Source: Azospirillum isscasi
Lineage (GTDB): Bacteria > Pseudomonadota > Alphaproteobacteria > Azospirillales > Azospirillaceae
Length of the DNA: 37,261 bases
Direction: 5' to 3'
NCBI RefSeq assembly: GCF_030849505.1
Contig: NZ_JAUJFI010000046.1
Span: 1 to 37,261 of the forward strand
A program made the translations under genes and the position numbers. The notes beneath the pieces are model-generated. The model saw only the letters and a list, made by a program, of their open reading frames with translations, was not told the origin of the DNA and did not search any database. This document shows, piece after piece, positions 1-6,927 of this stretch (position 1 is the first letter of the stretch; every line of letters begins with the position of its first letter).

Positions 1-1617
1 GAAATGTCCTCGTTGGACTTGGACAGGGCCTCCTCGACCTGGGCAAGCTGGTTGGTCAGGACGTCGGCCTCCTCGGCTGCCCTTCACCATCTGCCACAGC
101 GATTCCTCCAGCGCGGGTGCGGCGGGAGCGGCCCCCGGCGGGGCGATCTCCAGCGCCACCGTGCCGGTGGCCCGCCCGCCCTTGCCGTCCTCCGCGAGAT
201 AGGCGAAGGCTCCGGCGGGTCCGGCGGCCTCCTGCTCCGGATCGAAGGTCAGCCGGGCCAGCCCTTCGGGCGGCAGCCGGTCACCGGGACGGACCAGGGT
301 CGCGCCGTCCCGCACCTTGCCGCGGTCGGGCACGGCGGTGACGGTGATGGTCAGGGCGTCGCCGTCGGGGTCCACGGGCGCCTCGATGGCCAGCGGGTTC
401 GGCAGGGCACGGATGGTGCGCGCCCCGGCGACGACCGGCGCGCGGTTGCTCGGCTTGATGGTGATCGCCACCCCGCCCCGCACGACGCCGCCCCGCCCGT
501 CCATGATCGCGAAGTCGAAGCGCCCGGCGTCCCCCACCACCGTGGCGTCCGGTTTGAAGCTGGTGGCGGCGAGTTGCTCCACGGTCAGGTAATCGCCGAT
601 CAGCACGACGCGGTCGCCGATGCGCACGCTGCCGCCGCGCGGCAGGCCGGCGATCTGGGCGAAGAGCTGGTCCTCGTCCGGGTCGGTCGGGCGCCCGATG
701 CGCAGCGGCTCGGCGTCGGCGCGGTCGGACAGCTCCAGCGGGCGGAGTTCGCCCAGCACCGGCGGGCGGTTCGGCGGGCGCGGGTTGAAGTAGAAGGGTG
801 CCGCCCCCAGCGAGCCGAAGATGTAGGGCTCCTGCCGCCCGTTGGTGGCCTGCCGCACGGTGTCGCGCACGTTGCGGAAGAACAGGCTCAGCTCCAGCCC
901 CGGCGTCTGGAGATGCTGGAGCAGCGCGTCGGTGTAGGGGCTGTGGTCGCCCTGCCCGTCCTCGGCCAGCTGGTCGGCGCGGGTGGCCATGGCGACCAGC
1001 GTGTCGCTCGGCGTGTCGTCCACGCGGGCGAAGCCGTAATTGACCTGGATGCGGTTCTGCCCGGCCTGCTTCAGCCGGTCCACGAAGGGGTTGTTGCGGC
1101 AGGAATCGAGCATCAGGATGCCCAGCTTGCGGGCCTGCGACAGTTCGCCCAGCATGAGGTTCAGCGGCATCGCCTCGTAGACGAGGTCGCGTTCGCGCTC
1201 CAGCTTGGCGTCCGCCGGAACGATGTAGTTGTTGCCGCCCACCTGGATGCCGTGCCCGGCGTAGAAGATCACCGCCACGTCGGCCTGCGAGGCCCGGACG
1301 CCGAAATCGCGCAGCGCCCGCTCGAAGCCGCGGTTGTCCATGTCGAACTTCTCGTCCACCTCGAACTGGAGCTTGCGCAGGGCTTCGGCGATGGCCTTGG
1401 CGTCGTTGAGCGGATTCTGGAGTTCGGGGGCGAATTCATACTTGCCGATGCCGACGACCAGCGCGATGCGCTTTTCCACAGGCTGGGAGGGTTGGGGCGG
1501 CGGGGATTGGGCGCGGGCGTCCGGAGCCCCGGCGAGAAGACCCAGCAACAGCAGGACGAGGGCGATCGGCCAAAGGCCGCCGCCGAACCAGCGCCGCGTC
1601 AATGGTCCGTGGAACAT
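1..1617 (-). CDS. Secreted caspase-family (peptidase C14-like) protein, C-terminus cut by window edge
   Basis: A signal peptide is visible (hydrophobic run at residues 17-30, cleavage likely after ARA at 34-36), so the protein should act outside the cytoplasm. A caspase p20-like fold follows. It has the YAGHG histidine at residue 122 and the catalytic cysteine in LDSCRNNP at residue 173, which is the usual spacing for clan CD. After the catalytic domain come proline-rich and beta-rich repeats with bacterial Ig/cadherin-like wording (VDPDGDALTITV). The ATG at 1617 has a GGAG about 10 bases upstream. The frame stays open to base 1, but below about position 88 it reads like noise while the +1 frame reads as a heptad-rich coiled coil, so a frameshift or sequence error is possible. 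Bacterial caspase-like proteins serve in proteolysis or regulated death; the substrate here is unknown. The gene lies upstream-to-downstream next to a cyclase and a DUF4384 gene. Confidence 0.88.
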   Translation of the reverse strand, partial: MFHGPLTRRWFGGGLWPIALVLLLLGLLAGAPDARAQSPPPQPSQPVEKRIALVVGIGKYEFAPELQNPLNDAKAIAEALRKLQFEVDEKFDMDNRGFERALRDFGVRASQADVAVIFYAGHGIQVGGNNYIVPADAKLERERDLVYEAMPLNLMLGELSQARKLGILMLDSCRNNPFVDRLKQAGQNRIQVNYGFARVDDTPSDTLVAMATRADQLAEDGQGDHSPYTDALLQHLQTPGLELSLFFRNVRDTVRQATNGRQEPYIFGSLGAAPFYFNPRPPNRPPVLGELRPLELSDRADAEPLRIGRPTDPDEDQLFAQIAGLPRGGSVRIGDRVVLIGDYLTVEQLAATSFKPDATVVGDAGRFDFAIMDGRGGVVRGGVAITIKPSNRAPVVAGARTIRALPNPLAIEAPVDPDGDALTITVTAVPDRGKVRDGATLVRPGDRLPPEGLARLTFDPEQEAAGPAGAFAYLAEDGKGGRATGTVALEIAPPGAAPAAPALEESLWQMVKGSRGGRRPDQPACPGRGGPVQVQRGHF

Positions 1618-1744
1618 CGGCCGGCTCCATGGTGGGAAAGCGGTTGCGCACCCCATACCCGGCACCCGTCGGCATAAAATTGCCAATCACCCGAGCTTAA
1701 TATTGCGATTCCTGCGCACCAAGCGTTCATTCAGCCTAATCCCG

Positions 1745-1765
1745 AATACGGGACCAAATACGGGA
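1745..1765. repeat. Two direct copies of AATACGGGA, 12 bp apart
   Basis: The 9-mer AATACGGGA occurs at 1745-1753 and 1757-1765, between the cyclase stop and the caspase start. The first copy is part of a CCCGAATACGGG-like dyad. It lies in the region where the caspase promoter should be, so it may be an operator. No regulator is identified. Confidence 0.4.
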
Positions 1766-1774
1766 AAGAACCGC

Positions 1775-3640
1775 TCATTCCCCGGCCTCCGCGGCGGGCC
1801 GCACCGCCGCATCCTCCTCCCGGTCGAGGACCAGCCAGGCGCGGACCGCCTTGCGCTTGCCCTTCAGCGCCATGTCGCCGACCGGCAGTCCGGCCACCTT
1901 GCCCGCCACCGCCGTCCAGGTCGGTTCCCCGATGACGATCCGGCAATGGGGGGAGGAGCGCATGTCCACCGTCTTGCCCAGCGCCTCCAGCCGCGCCGCG
2001 GTGTTGGCGGTGTCGCCCAGCAGCGAATATTCCATGTGCCGCAGCCCGCCCAGGCTGCCCGCCACCAGCGGCCCGGTGTGGATGCCCACGCGGATGCCGA
2101 TGGGCGGCAACCCTTCCGCCTGCCAGCGGCGGTTCAGCTCCCGAAGCTCCCGGCCCATCTGGATGGCGCAGCGCACGGCGCGCTCCGCGTCGGCGTCGAT
2201 TTCCGCCTGGGTGGTGCGGGCCACCGGGGCGCCGAAGACGGCCAGGATGGCGTCCCCGATGAAGCGCAGCACGATCCCGTCATGCGCCGCCACCACCCGC
2301 ACCATCGCGTCGAGATAGCCCTCCAGCCACTGGATCAGCGGTTCCGGCTCCAGCGCCTCGCAGACGGTGGTGAAGCCCTCGATGTCGGAGAAGAAGACGG
2401 TGGCGGTCAGCTCCTGCGGACGGGGCCGCCCGCCGGCCAGGAAGGTCGCGCGCTCCCGCCAGATCTCCTCGGCGACGGGCTGGGAGACGTGGTTGGCGAA
2501 CAGCTGCATCAGGCTGCGGCGGTCGGTGCGCTCCTTAAGCGACAGATGCGCGGTCATCGCGGCGATGCCGCCCATCCAGGCGGCGGACGGCGCCATCATC
2601 GCCACCAGCGGCCCGCCCTGGGCGAACAGCGCCAGCGCCGCGGCCCACAGCGCCAGCAGCCCCAGCAGGCTGGCCGACACCAGCAGCCAGACCGGCAGGC
2701 CGGCCACCGCCAGCCCCACCCCGGCGGCGCTCAACGCCAGGACCAGCGCGACGACCCCGCCAAAGGACAGGTCGCGGCTGGTCCGCCCGTCGAGGATCTG
2801 GGCCAGCGCGTGGGCCTGGATCTCCACACCCGGCGTGGACAGGCCGGCGACCGACAGCGGCGTGCGGTGCTGGTCCACCCCGACCAGGACGGTGCCGACC
2901 ACGGCGATCCGCCCGGCCAGCCAGCCGCGCGGCAGCATCCCCACCATGTCCGCCGGATAGGTCGGGAAGGGCGGCGCGTCCGGCGACGGGCGGGCGTGCC
3001 AGTCGATGCGGAAGGGCTCCGCCGGAACGGCCACACCGGCGGTCTGGGCGAGCCGCGCCGGGAAGCTGGGCAGCCCGTCCGGCCCGCGCGGCACATGCCA
3101 GCGCACGGTGCCGTCGAGCCGGTCCTTGGCGAGGTTGGCGTGGCCGTGCGGAATGCCGTCGAGAAAGCGCCCGAGATAGCGGCGCTGTTCCTCCGTCAGC
3201 GGCGTGTCGCCCAGCGCCGTGATGGCGACCACCGGCACGCTGGCCCGCCGGATGCGCCGGCGCAGCCGCTCGTCGAGATCCGTCAGGGTCGGCTGGTCGA
3301 ACAGGATGTCCAGCCCGATGGCCCGCACCCCCGCCGCCTCCAGCGTTCCCACCAGATCGGCGAGGAAGCCGCGGTCCACCGGCGAGCGGCAGGCCAGCGT
3401 GGCGAACAGATCCTCCCCCAGCGTGACCAGGACGATGCCGGAGTGCTGCGGGGCGGGCGGCGTGAAATAGGCGATGGCGAGATCGCGGAAGCTCTCGTCG
3501 GCGGAGCGCAGGGGCGGCACCAGCCGGGTCAGCCCCAGCGCCGCCGCCGACACGCCCGCCACCGCGGCCATTCCCACCAGCCACGGGGCCTTCGCCCACC
3601 CCGCTCTGCCCCCCGATGTCCCCAACGGCGGCGCCCTCAC
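1775..3640 (-). CDS. CHASE2-domain membrane-bound class III nucleotide cyclase
   Basis: This is predicted to make cAMP (or possibly cGMP) from ATP (or GTP) in response to an extracytoplasmic signal. One N-terminal membrane helix (about residues 18-37) is followed by a CHASE2 sensor domain that contains the typical AIGLDILFD stretch. Three further membrane helices (roughly 290-370) and a class III cyclase domain come next. Metal-binding aspartates are D419 (FFSDIEGFT) and D463 (FIGDA), and the GDTANTAARLE segment supplies the transition-state Asn and Arg. The position usually held by the purine-specifying lysine is Arg459, so nucleotide choice is uncertain. The GTG at 3640 overlaps the stop of the upstream DUF4384 gene (GTGA), which indicates translational coupling. 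An in-frame TTG at 3625 with a better-spaced GGAG is an alternative start. Confidence 0.9.
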   Translation of the reverse strand: MRAPPLGTSGGRAGWAKAPWLVGMAAVAGVSAAALGLTRLVPPLRSADESFRDLAIAYFTPPAPQHSGIVLVTLGEDLFATLACRSPVDRGFLADLVGTLEAAGVRAIGLDILFDQPTLTDLDERLRRRIRRASVPVVAITALGDTPLTEEQRRYLGRFLDGIPHGHANLAKDRLDGTVRWHVPRGPDGLPSFPARLAQTAGVAVPAEPFRIDWHARPSPDAPPFPTYPADMVGMLPRGWLAGRIAVVGTVLVGVDQHRTPLSVAGLSTPGVEIQAHALAQILDGRTSRDLSFGGVVALVLALSAAGVGLAVAGLPVWLLVSASLLGLLALWAAALALFAQGGPLVAMMAPSAAWMGGIAAMTAHLSLKERTDRRSLMQLFANHVSQPVAEEIWRERATFLAGGRPRPQELTATVFFSDIEGFTTVCEALEPEPLIQWLEGYLDAMVRVVAAHDGIVLRFIGDAILAVFGAPVARTTQAEIDADAERAVRCAIQMGRELRELNRRWQAEGLPPIGIRVGIHTGPLVAGSLGGLRHMEYSLLGDTANTAARLEALGKTVDMRSSPHCRIVIGEPTWTAVAGKVAGLPVGDMALKGKRKAVRAWLVLDREEDAAVRPAAEAGE

Positions 3641-4824
3641 TCCACGCGCAGGATCACCTGCGCCATCACCAGTTCGGTCTGCTTCAGCGAGTTCAGCGTC
3701 CGCTCCAGCCGGGCCGCCGCCTCGTCGGTCAGGGGCCGGAAGGCGTCGCGCCGCCCCGGCAGGTCGGCGCCGAGATCGCGCCCGGCGGCGAAGCAGCGCA
3801 CCTCCTGGTCGGCGGACAGGCTCCCCGCCCGCTCGGCGGCGCGCAGCGGCACCGGCATGCGGTCGCCGGCCAGCGTCAGGGTGTGGTGCCCCTCCACCAG
3901 CGAACTGGCGGACGGCCCCGGCGGATAGATCGGCGTCAACTGGCCGCGCGTGTTGCGCAGGTAGCAGTAGACATGGGCGTCGCGGTTCGTCTGGAGCACC
4001 AGCGTCACCGTCTCCCCGGACCGGTAGGTCGGGTAGAGGCCGCGGTCGGTGGCGAGATACAGGTTCAGCGGCGCCACGCTGTCCCGCACCGGGTCCAGCA
4101 GGGCCGCCGCCTGGGTGGCGCAGCCGGCGCCGGCCAGCCGGACGGCCAGCTCCGCGCCCTGCCCATCCGCACTGATCACGCGCAGCGTCAGGTTGTGGCG
4201 GACCCGCCCGTCCGGCCCGGCGACGGAGAAGGCGCCGCCGTCCGTCATCGGAAGCTCGCGCGGCCAGGGCACCGTCGCCCCCTTGTCCCAGCGCAGCGTG
4301 GCGGCGGCGGCGCGGCTCTCCTCGCGCAGCGTGGCCGGGACCAGCGCCGGGTCGGCGGGCTTGCGCACCAGCACCGTGCCGCCGGACTTCACGCATTGGA
4401 TGCCGGCGCGGCCCGGATCGAGGGTGAAGACCTGCTCCTCCCCTTTTTGCAGGGGGCTGCCGACCGCGCGGGCGGCGCCGAGGTCGGTCTGGAAGAAGCG
4501 TTCGCCGCCGACGAGGCTGCCGACGCCGCTCCAGCCCGAGGCGTCGGGCATGCGGTCCAGCGGCCCGTCGAACGGTCCCTTCACCCGCAGCATGCGCCCG
4601 TTGGCGAACAGGAACATGGCGTTGGCGCCATCCGGCACGTTGACCGCAGCGCCATCGGGGACCAGTTGCCCCTGCGCGTAGCCGGGCGCAGTGGAGGCGA
4701 CCACCACGGCCTGCTCCGCCGCGGCGCGGCTGGCCGTCAGGCCGGCGGTCCAGAACGCCGCCGCCCCGAAGGCCGCCAGGGTCAGGGCCGCGCCCACGAG
4801 TCCGCTCAGGGTCTTTTGTGCCAT
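3637..4824 (-). CDS. Exported DUF4384-domain protein
   Basis: This 395-residue protein has an N-terminal hydrophobic helix (about residues 9-30) that is a signal or anchor. The N-terminal part (about 50-100) carries a VPDGA...LFANG...GPFDGP segment seen in exported beta-rich proteins. The C-terminal part (about 255-350) matches DUF4384, whose hallmark VYCYLR lies at 285-290 after LYLATDRGLYPTYRSGE. DUF4384 is found on secreted or surface proteins and often beside kinases, proteases and CsgG-like lipoproteins; its biochemical role is unknown. The ATG at 4824 has GGAGG six bases upstream, which favours it over an in-frame start at 4953. It overlaps the cyclase gene by 4 bases and should be co-transcribed with it, so it is a candidate input or accessory protein for the cyclase. 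Confidence 0.82.
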   Translation of the reverse strand: MAQKTLSGLVGAALTLAAFGAAAFWTAGLTASRAAAEQAVVVASTAPGYAQGQLVPDGAAVNVPDGANAMFLFANGRMLRVKGPFDGPLDRMPDASGWSGVGSLVGGERFFQTDLGAARAVGSPLQKGEEQVFTLDPGRAGIQCVKSGGTVLVRKPADPALVPATLREESRAAAATLRWDKGATVPWPRELPMTDGGAFSVAGPDGRVRHNLTLRVISADGQGAELAVRLAGAGCATQAAALLDPVRDSVAPLNLYLATDRGLYPTYRSGETVTLVLQTNRDAHVYCYLRNTRGQLTPIYPPGPSASSLVEGHHTLTLAGDRMPVPLRAAERAGSLSADQEVRCFAAGRDLGADLPGRRDAFRPLTDEAAARLERTLNSLKQTELVMAQVILRVE

Positions 4825-5181
4825 GCACGCCTCCACCGGCGGGGATCGGGGAATCATTGGCGTTTCCCGGACGCCTGTCCAGGCGGCGAAGGGGGAGGGA
4901 CGGGGCTGCGGACCCGGCCCAAAGAAGGGCTGATGCCGTGATCGGACGGGCATGGTCGGACCTCCGAAATGATGCGCGCCGGCCTTTTTGCCGGCGTTCC
5001 GAGGCTAGGCGGCGGGCGGCTGTGACCGCTGTGAGACGCACCACAGAGGTGCGCAGGAGTCGGCCACCCTCCGACGTATTGTGTGTGGCGGGCGCCACAG
5101 CGCGGCCCGGTGCAGCCCCGTAGAGTGCCGGGCAGGACCGGCGCTCCGCGGGTCCGCCCCCATCGCCCGAGGAGACCGACC
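4825..5181. promoter_or_regulatory. Divergent intergenic region with several dyads
   Basis: No gene is supported in this 357-bp stretch between the minus-strand DUF4384/cyclase operon and the plus-strand DUF1150 gene. It holds a GC hairpin with a T-rich loop (arms CGCCGGC 4977-4983 and GCCGGCG 4990-4996), a tandem TGTGA pair near 5021-5035, GCACCACAGAGGTG at 5038-5051, and a perfect palindrome at 5084-5099. It probably contains promoters for both flanking genes, but no clear -35/-10 pair could be assigned. Confidence 0.5.
5084..5099. promoter_or_regulatory. Perfect 16-bp palindrome with CRP-like spacing
   Basis: TGTGGCG and CGCCACA arms flank a GG centre. The outer pentamers TGTGG/CCACA are separated by 6 bp, the geometry of CRP-family sites (TGTGA-N6-TCACA), but with G replacing A at the fifth position. 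It lies 260 bp upstream of the DUF4384-cyclase operon and 83 bp upstream of the DUF1150 gene. Binding by a CRP/FNR protein is inference. Confidence 0.35.
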
Positions 5182-5418
5182 ATGACCGCCCCCCGCTCCG
5201 CCGCCGCCGCCATCGACGCCGCCATCGACGGCTTCGACACCGGCTTCGCCCGCCACGGGATTCTGGAGGTCGCCTATCTGCGGTCGGTGCAGGTGGACGG
5301 GGTGCCGGTCTTCGCCGTGCACGCCGCGGACGGCACCCGCCTGTGGCTGGACACCGACCGCGCGGCGGCGGGCGCGGCGCTCCAGGAGCATGGGATGGAG
5401 TTGGTGAGTTTGCATTGA
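5182..5418 (+). CDS. DUF1150 family small protein
   Basis: This 78-residue soluble protein matches the DUF1150 pattern: an AYLRSV-like strand (residues 33-38), VFAVHAADGTRL (about 44-55), and an ending of HGMELVSLH. DUF1150 is restricted largely to alphaproteobacteria, has no known function and is often found near small heat-shock genes; no such gene is adjacent here. The ATG at 5182 follows a GAGGAG seven bases upstream, which is preferred over a start about 100 bases further upstream. The gene is monocistronic and is followed by a long perfect inverted repeat that may end transcription. Confidence 0.8.
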   Translation: MTAPRSAAAAIDAAIDGFDTGFARHGILEVAYLRSVQVDGVPVFAVHAADGTRLWLDTDRAAAGAALQEHGMELVSLH

Positions 5419-5424
5419 GGGAGT

Positions 5425-5546
5425 TGGGGGGCATTGCCCCCACCCTCCCCCCTTCGTAGGCCCTCTCCCTCCCCCGCTTCGCAGGGGAGGGACGAAAAAT
5501 TCCCTCCCCTGCGAAGCGGGGGAGGGTCAGGGAGGGGGCGAGAACC
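5425..5546. repeat. GC-rich palindromic intergenic repeat (REP-like), copy 1
   Basis: A perfect 26-bp inverted repeat has its left arm at 5467-5492 and right arm at 5501-5526, with an 8-base A/T-containing loop. Imperfect GC-rich flanks (CCCTCCCC and GAGGGTCAGGGAGGGGGC) extend it. Related sequence recurs at 16271-16316 and 26215-26277, always just after a stop codon. It is probably a dispersed REP-type element that may also act as a bidirectional terminator or mRNA stabiliser between the convergent DUF1150 and small exported protein genes. Confidence 0.75.
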
Positions 5547-5558
5547 GCCCCACTCCAT

Positions 5559-5885
5559 TCACCCCTTCGGACTCAACAGGCACGACGTCCGGTTCCGCGT
5601 CACGATGGCCAGGCTGTTCTCCGGCTCGCCCGCGCGGCGGAAGCGCAGGGCGTTCAACTGGCTGGCGACGCTGAGCGACAGGACGTTCAAATCCGTCTCG
5701 TCGATGATCTTCTCGCCGTCCTGCCAGCACTGGATGCGCACGCGGCCCTGGGGAACCCCGACGTCGATTCCGCCGGCCTGGGGGCCGGACTCCGGCCCCT
5801 TCTTGCGAACCACCGTCGCGTCGGCGGCGCTCCCGAAGAGAGGGAGCGCCGCGATCGCCGCCAGGAGAAGAAGTTGCCGGACCAT
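5559..5885 (-). CDS. Small exported protein of unknown function
   Basis: This 108-residue protein begins with a clear signal peptide (VRQLLLLAAIAALPLFGSAADA, about residues 2-23). The mature part contains VRIQCWQDG, a LSLSVASQLNALRFRR segment and one further cysteine near the C-terminus (SCLL), so an intramolecular disulfide is possible. I do not recognise a named family. The ATG at 5885 follows GGGAGG nine bases upstream; a GTG at 5912 would overlap the ompA stop. It is the last gene of the minus-strand series with the OmpA-family gene, 23 bases downstream of that stop, so it likely belongs to the same envelope operon. Confidence 0.7.
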   Translation of the reverse strand: MVRQLLLLAAIAALPLFGSAADATVVRKKGPESGPQAGGIDVGVPQGRVRIQCWQDGEKIIDETDLNVLSLSVASQLNALRFRRAGEPENSLAIVTRNRTSCLLSPKG

Positions 5886-5908
5886 GGCGCGCCCTCCCGC
5901 CGTCACGT

Positions 5909-6817
5909 TCACTGGATGGGCCGGAACTCGACGCGCCGGTTGCGGCTGTCGGTCGGATCGGGGGTCAGGGGCTGGCTCTTGCCCAGACCGGCGATGGCGA
6001 TGCGCTGCGGCTCGATGTGGTGGACGCGCACCAGATACTCGCCCACCGACACGGCCCGGCGTTCCGAGAGCGCGAGGTTGTACTGCTCGCCTCCCACCGC
6101 GTCCGTATGCCCCTCGATGACGAGGCGGAGTTGCGGGTCCTGCGCCATCAGCCCGCCCACCGCGTCGATGTAGGAATAGAACTCCCGCGGGACGTCGGAG
6201 GAGTTGAAGGCGAAGTTGATGCGGAAGCCGAAACCGTTGGCCGGGCGGGTCTCCGCCGGAGTCTCCGGCGCGGAGAGGGTGGCCGGCTGCACGCCGTTGG
6301 ACCGGCGCGGCACCGCCGGGGGCGGAGCGGCGGGCGGTGCCGCGGCCTCCTGCACCGGGGCGCGCCTGGGCTTCGGCTGGGGCGCCGGTTCCGGCTGCGC
6401 CACGGGTGCGGGCGCCGTCTGGGGAACATAGCTCTGCTGGGGGCTCTGCTGGGGGCTCTGCTGGGGGCTCTGCTGCGGGCTCTGCTGCGGCGACGGTGCG
6501 CCGTAGTTCACGCTGTCGGTCGGGCGCGGGCGGTTGGCGCTGCTCATGCCGCCGCCGATGATCTCGATGCTGCGGGTGCGGATCTTCGGCTGTTCCGCAC
6601 CGTCCGTGGGGGCACCGTCAACTGGGGCCGGGCCGGGCTTCACCGCCTCGCGCAGTTCGTCCACGGTCGGCGGACGCTCGAACATCATGACCCGGTTGCC
6701 GCCGGACCCTTCGACGGTCTGCGCCAGCGCCGGGCCGGCCACACAGGCCAGGACCAGGACGGGAAGCGCCACACCGCTCAGCAGTCGGGCGCTGGTCTTG
6801 GAGAACGGTCGCGGCAT
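5909..6817 (-). CDS. OmpA-family peptidoglycan-binding protein with PQQS repeats
   Basis: This 302-residue protein has a signal peptide ending at ALA|Q (about residue 32), a long low-complexity linker (about 95-190) and a C-terminal OmpA/MotB domain (about 198-302). The peptidoglycan-contacting residues are present: D239 in EGHTDAVG and R254 in NLALSERRA. FNSSDVP and AGLGKSQPL complete the domain. There is no beta-barrel, so it is a soluble or periplasmic anchor type. The linker includes five PQQS units (residues 110-129) followed by Pro/Ala/Gln-rich sequence. The ATG at 6817 has GGGAG seven bases upstream. It lies 110 bases downstream of the CsgG-like lipoprotein, and both carry peptidoglycan-binding modules, which suggests one cell-wall-attached assembly. 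Confidence 0.9.
   Translation of the reverse strand: MPRPFSKTSARLLSGVALPVLVLACVAGPALAQTVEGSGGNRVMMFERPPTVDELREAVKPGPAPVDGAPTDGAEQPKIRTRSIEIIGGGMSSANRPRPTDSVNYGAPSPQQSPQQSPQQSPQQSPQQSYVPQTAPAPVAQPEPAPQPKPRRAPVQEAAAPPAAPPPAVPRRSNGVQPATLSAPETPAETRPANGFGFRINFAFNSSDVPREFYSYIDAVGGLMAQDPQLRLVIEGHTDAVGGEQYNLALSERRAVSVGEYLVRVHHIEPQRIAIAGLGKSQPLTPDPTDSRNRRVEFRPIQ
6431..6490. repeat. 12-bp tandem repeat encoding PQQS units
   Basis: Five in-frame 12-bp units (on the plus strand, variants of GCTCTGCTGGGG) encode PQQS inside the OmpA-family linker. The central units are identical at DNA level and the outer ones differ at a third position. This suggests recent slippage and a linker length that may vary between strains. 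Confidence 0.85.
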
Positions 6818-6927
6818 CGGTGGTCTCCCATGAAACGGCGTGCCATGAAACGGCGTGGTGTCTGCTGCCCCCTTCTCTATCCCAGACCCCGCCCCCGCGC
6901 TGTGAGGCGGCCCACAGTTCGTCCCCG

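Noticed and set aside
4..1677. Long open frame on the plus strand opposite the caspase gene
   Set aside because: It translates to low-complexity Arg/Gly/His-rich sequence with no family features; the minus strand has caspase motifs and codon bias.
1334..3928. 864-codon plus-strand open frame opposite the cyclase
   Set aside because: It is a GC-driven shadow: proline/arginine/glutamine-rich, no domain, and fully antisense to the cyclase and DUF4384 genes.
3641..5443. Upstream extension of the cyclase reading frame
   Set aside because: The frame is open but reads as low-complexity sequence across the DUF4384 gene; the GTG at 3640 with GTGA overlap is a better start.
5425..5546. CRISPR or IS end
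   Set aside because: Only one inverted pair, no regular spacers, no transposase and no target-site duplication.
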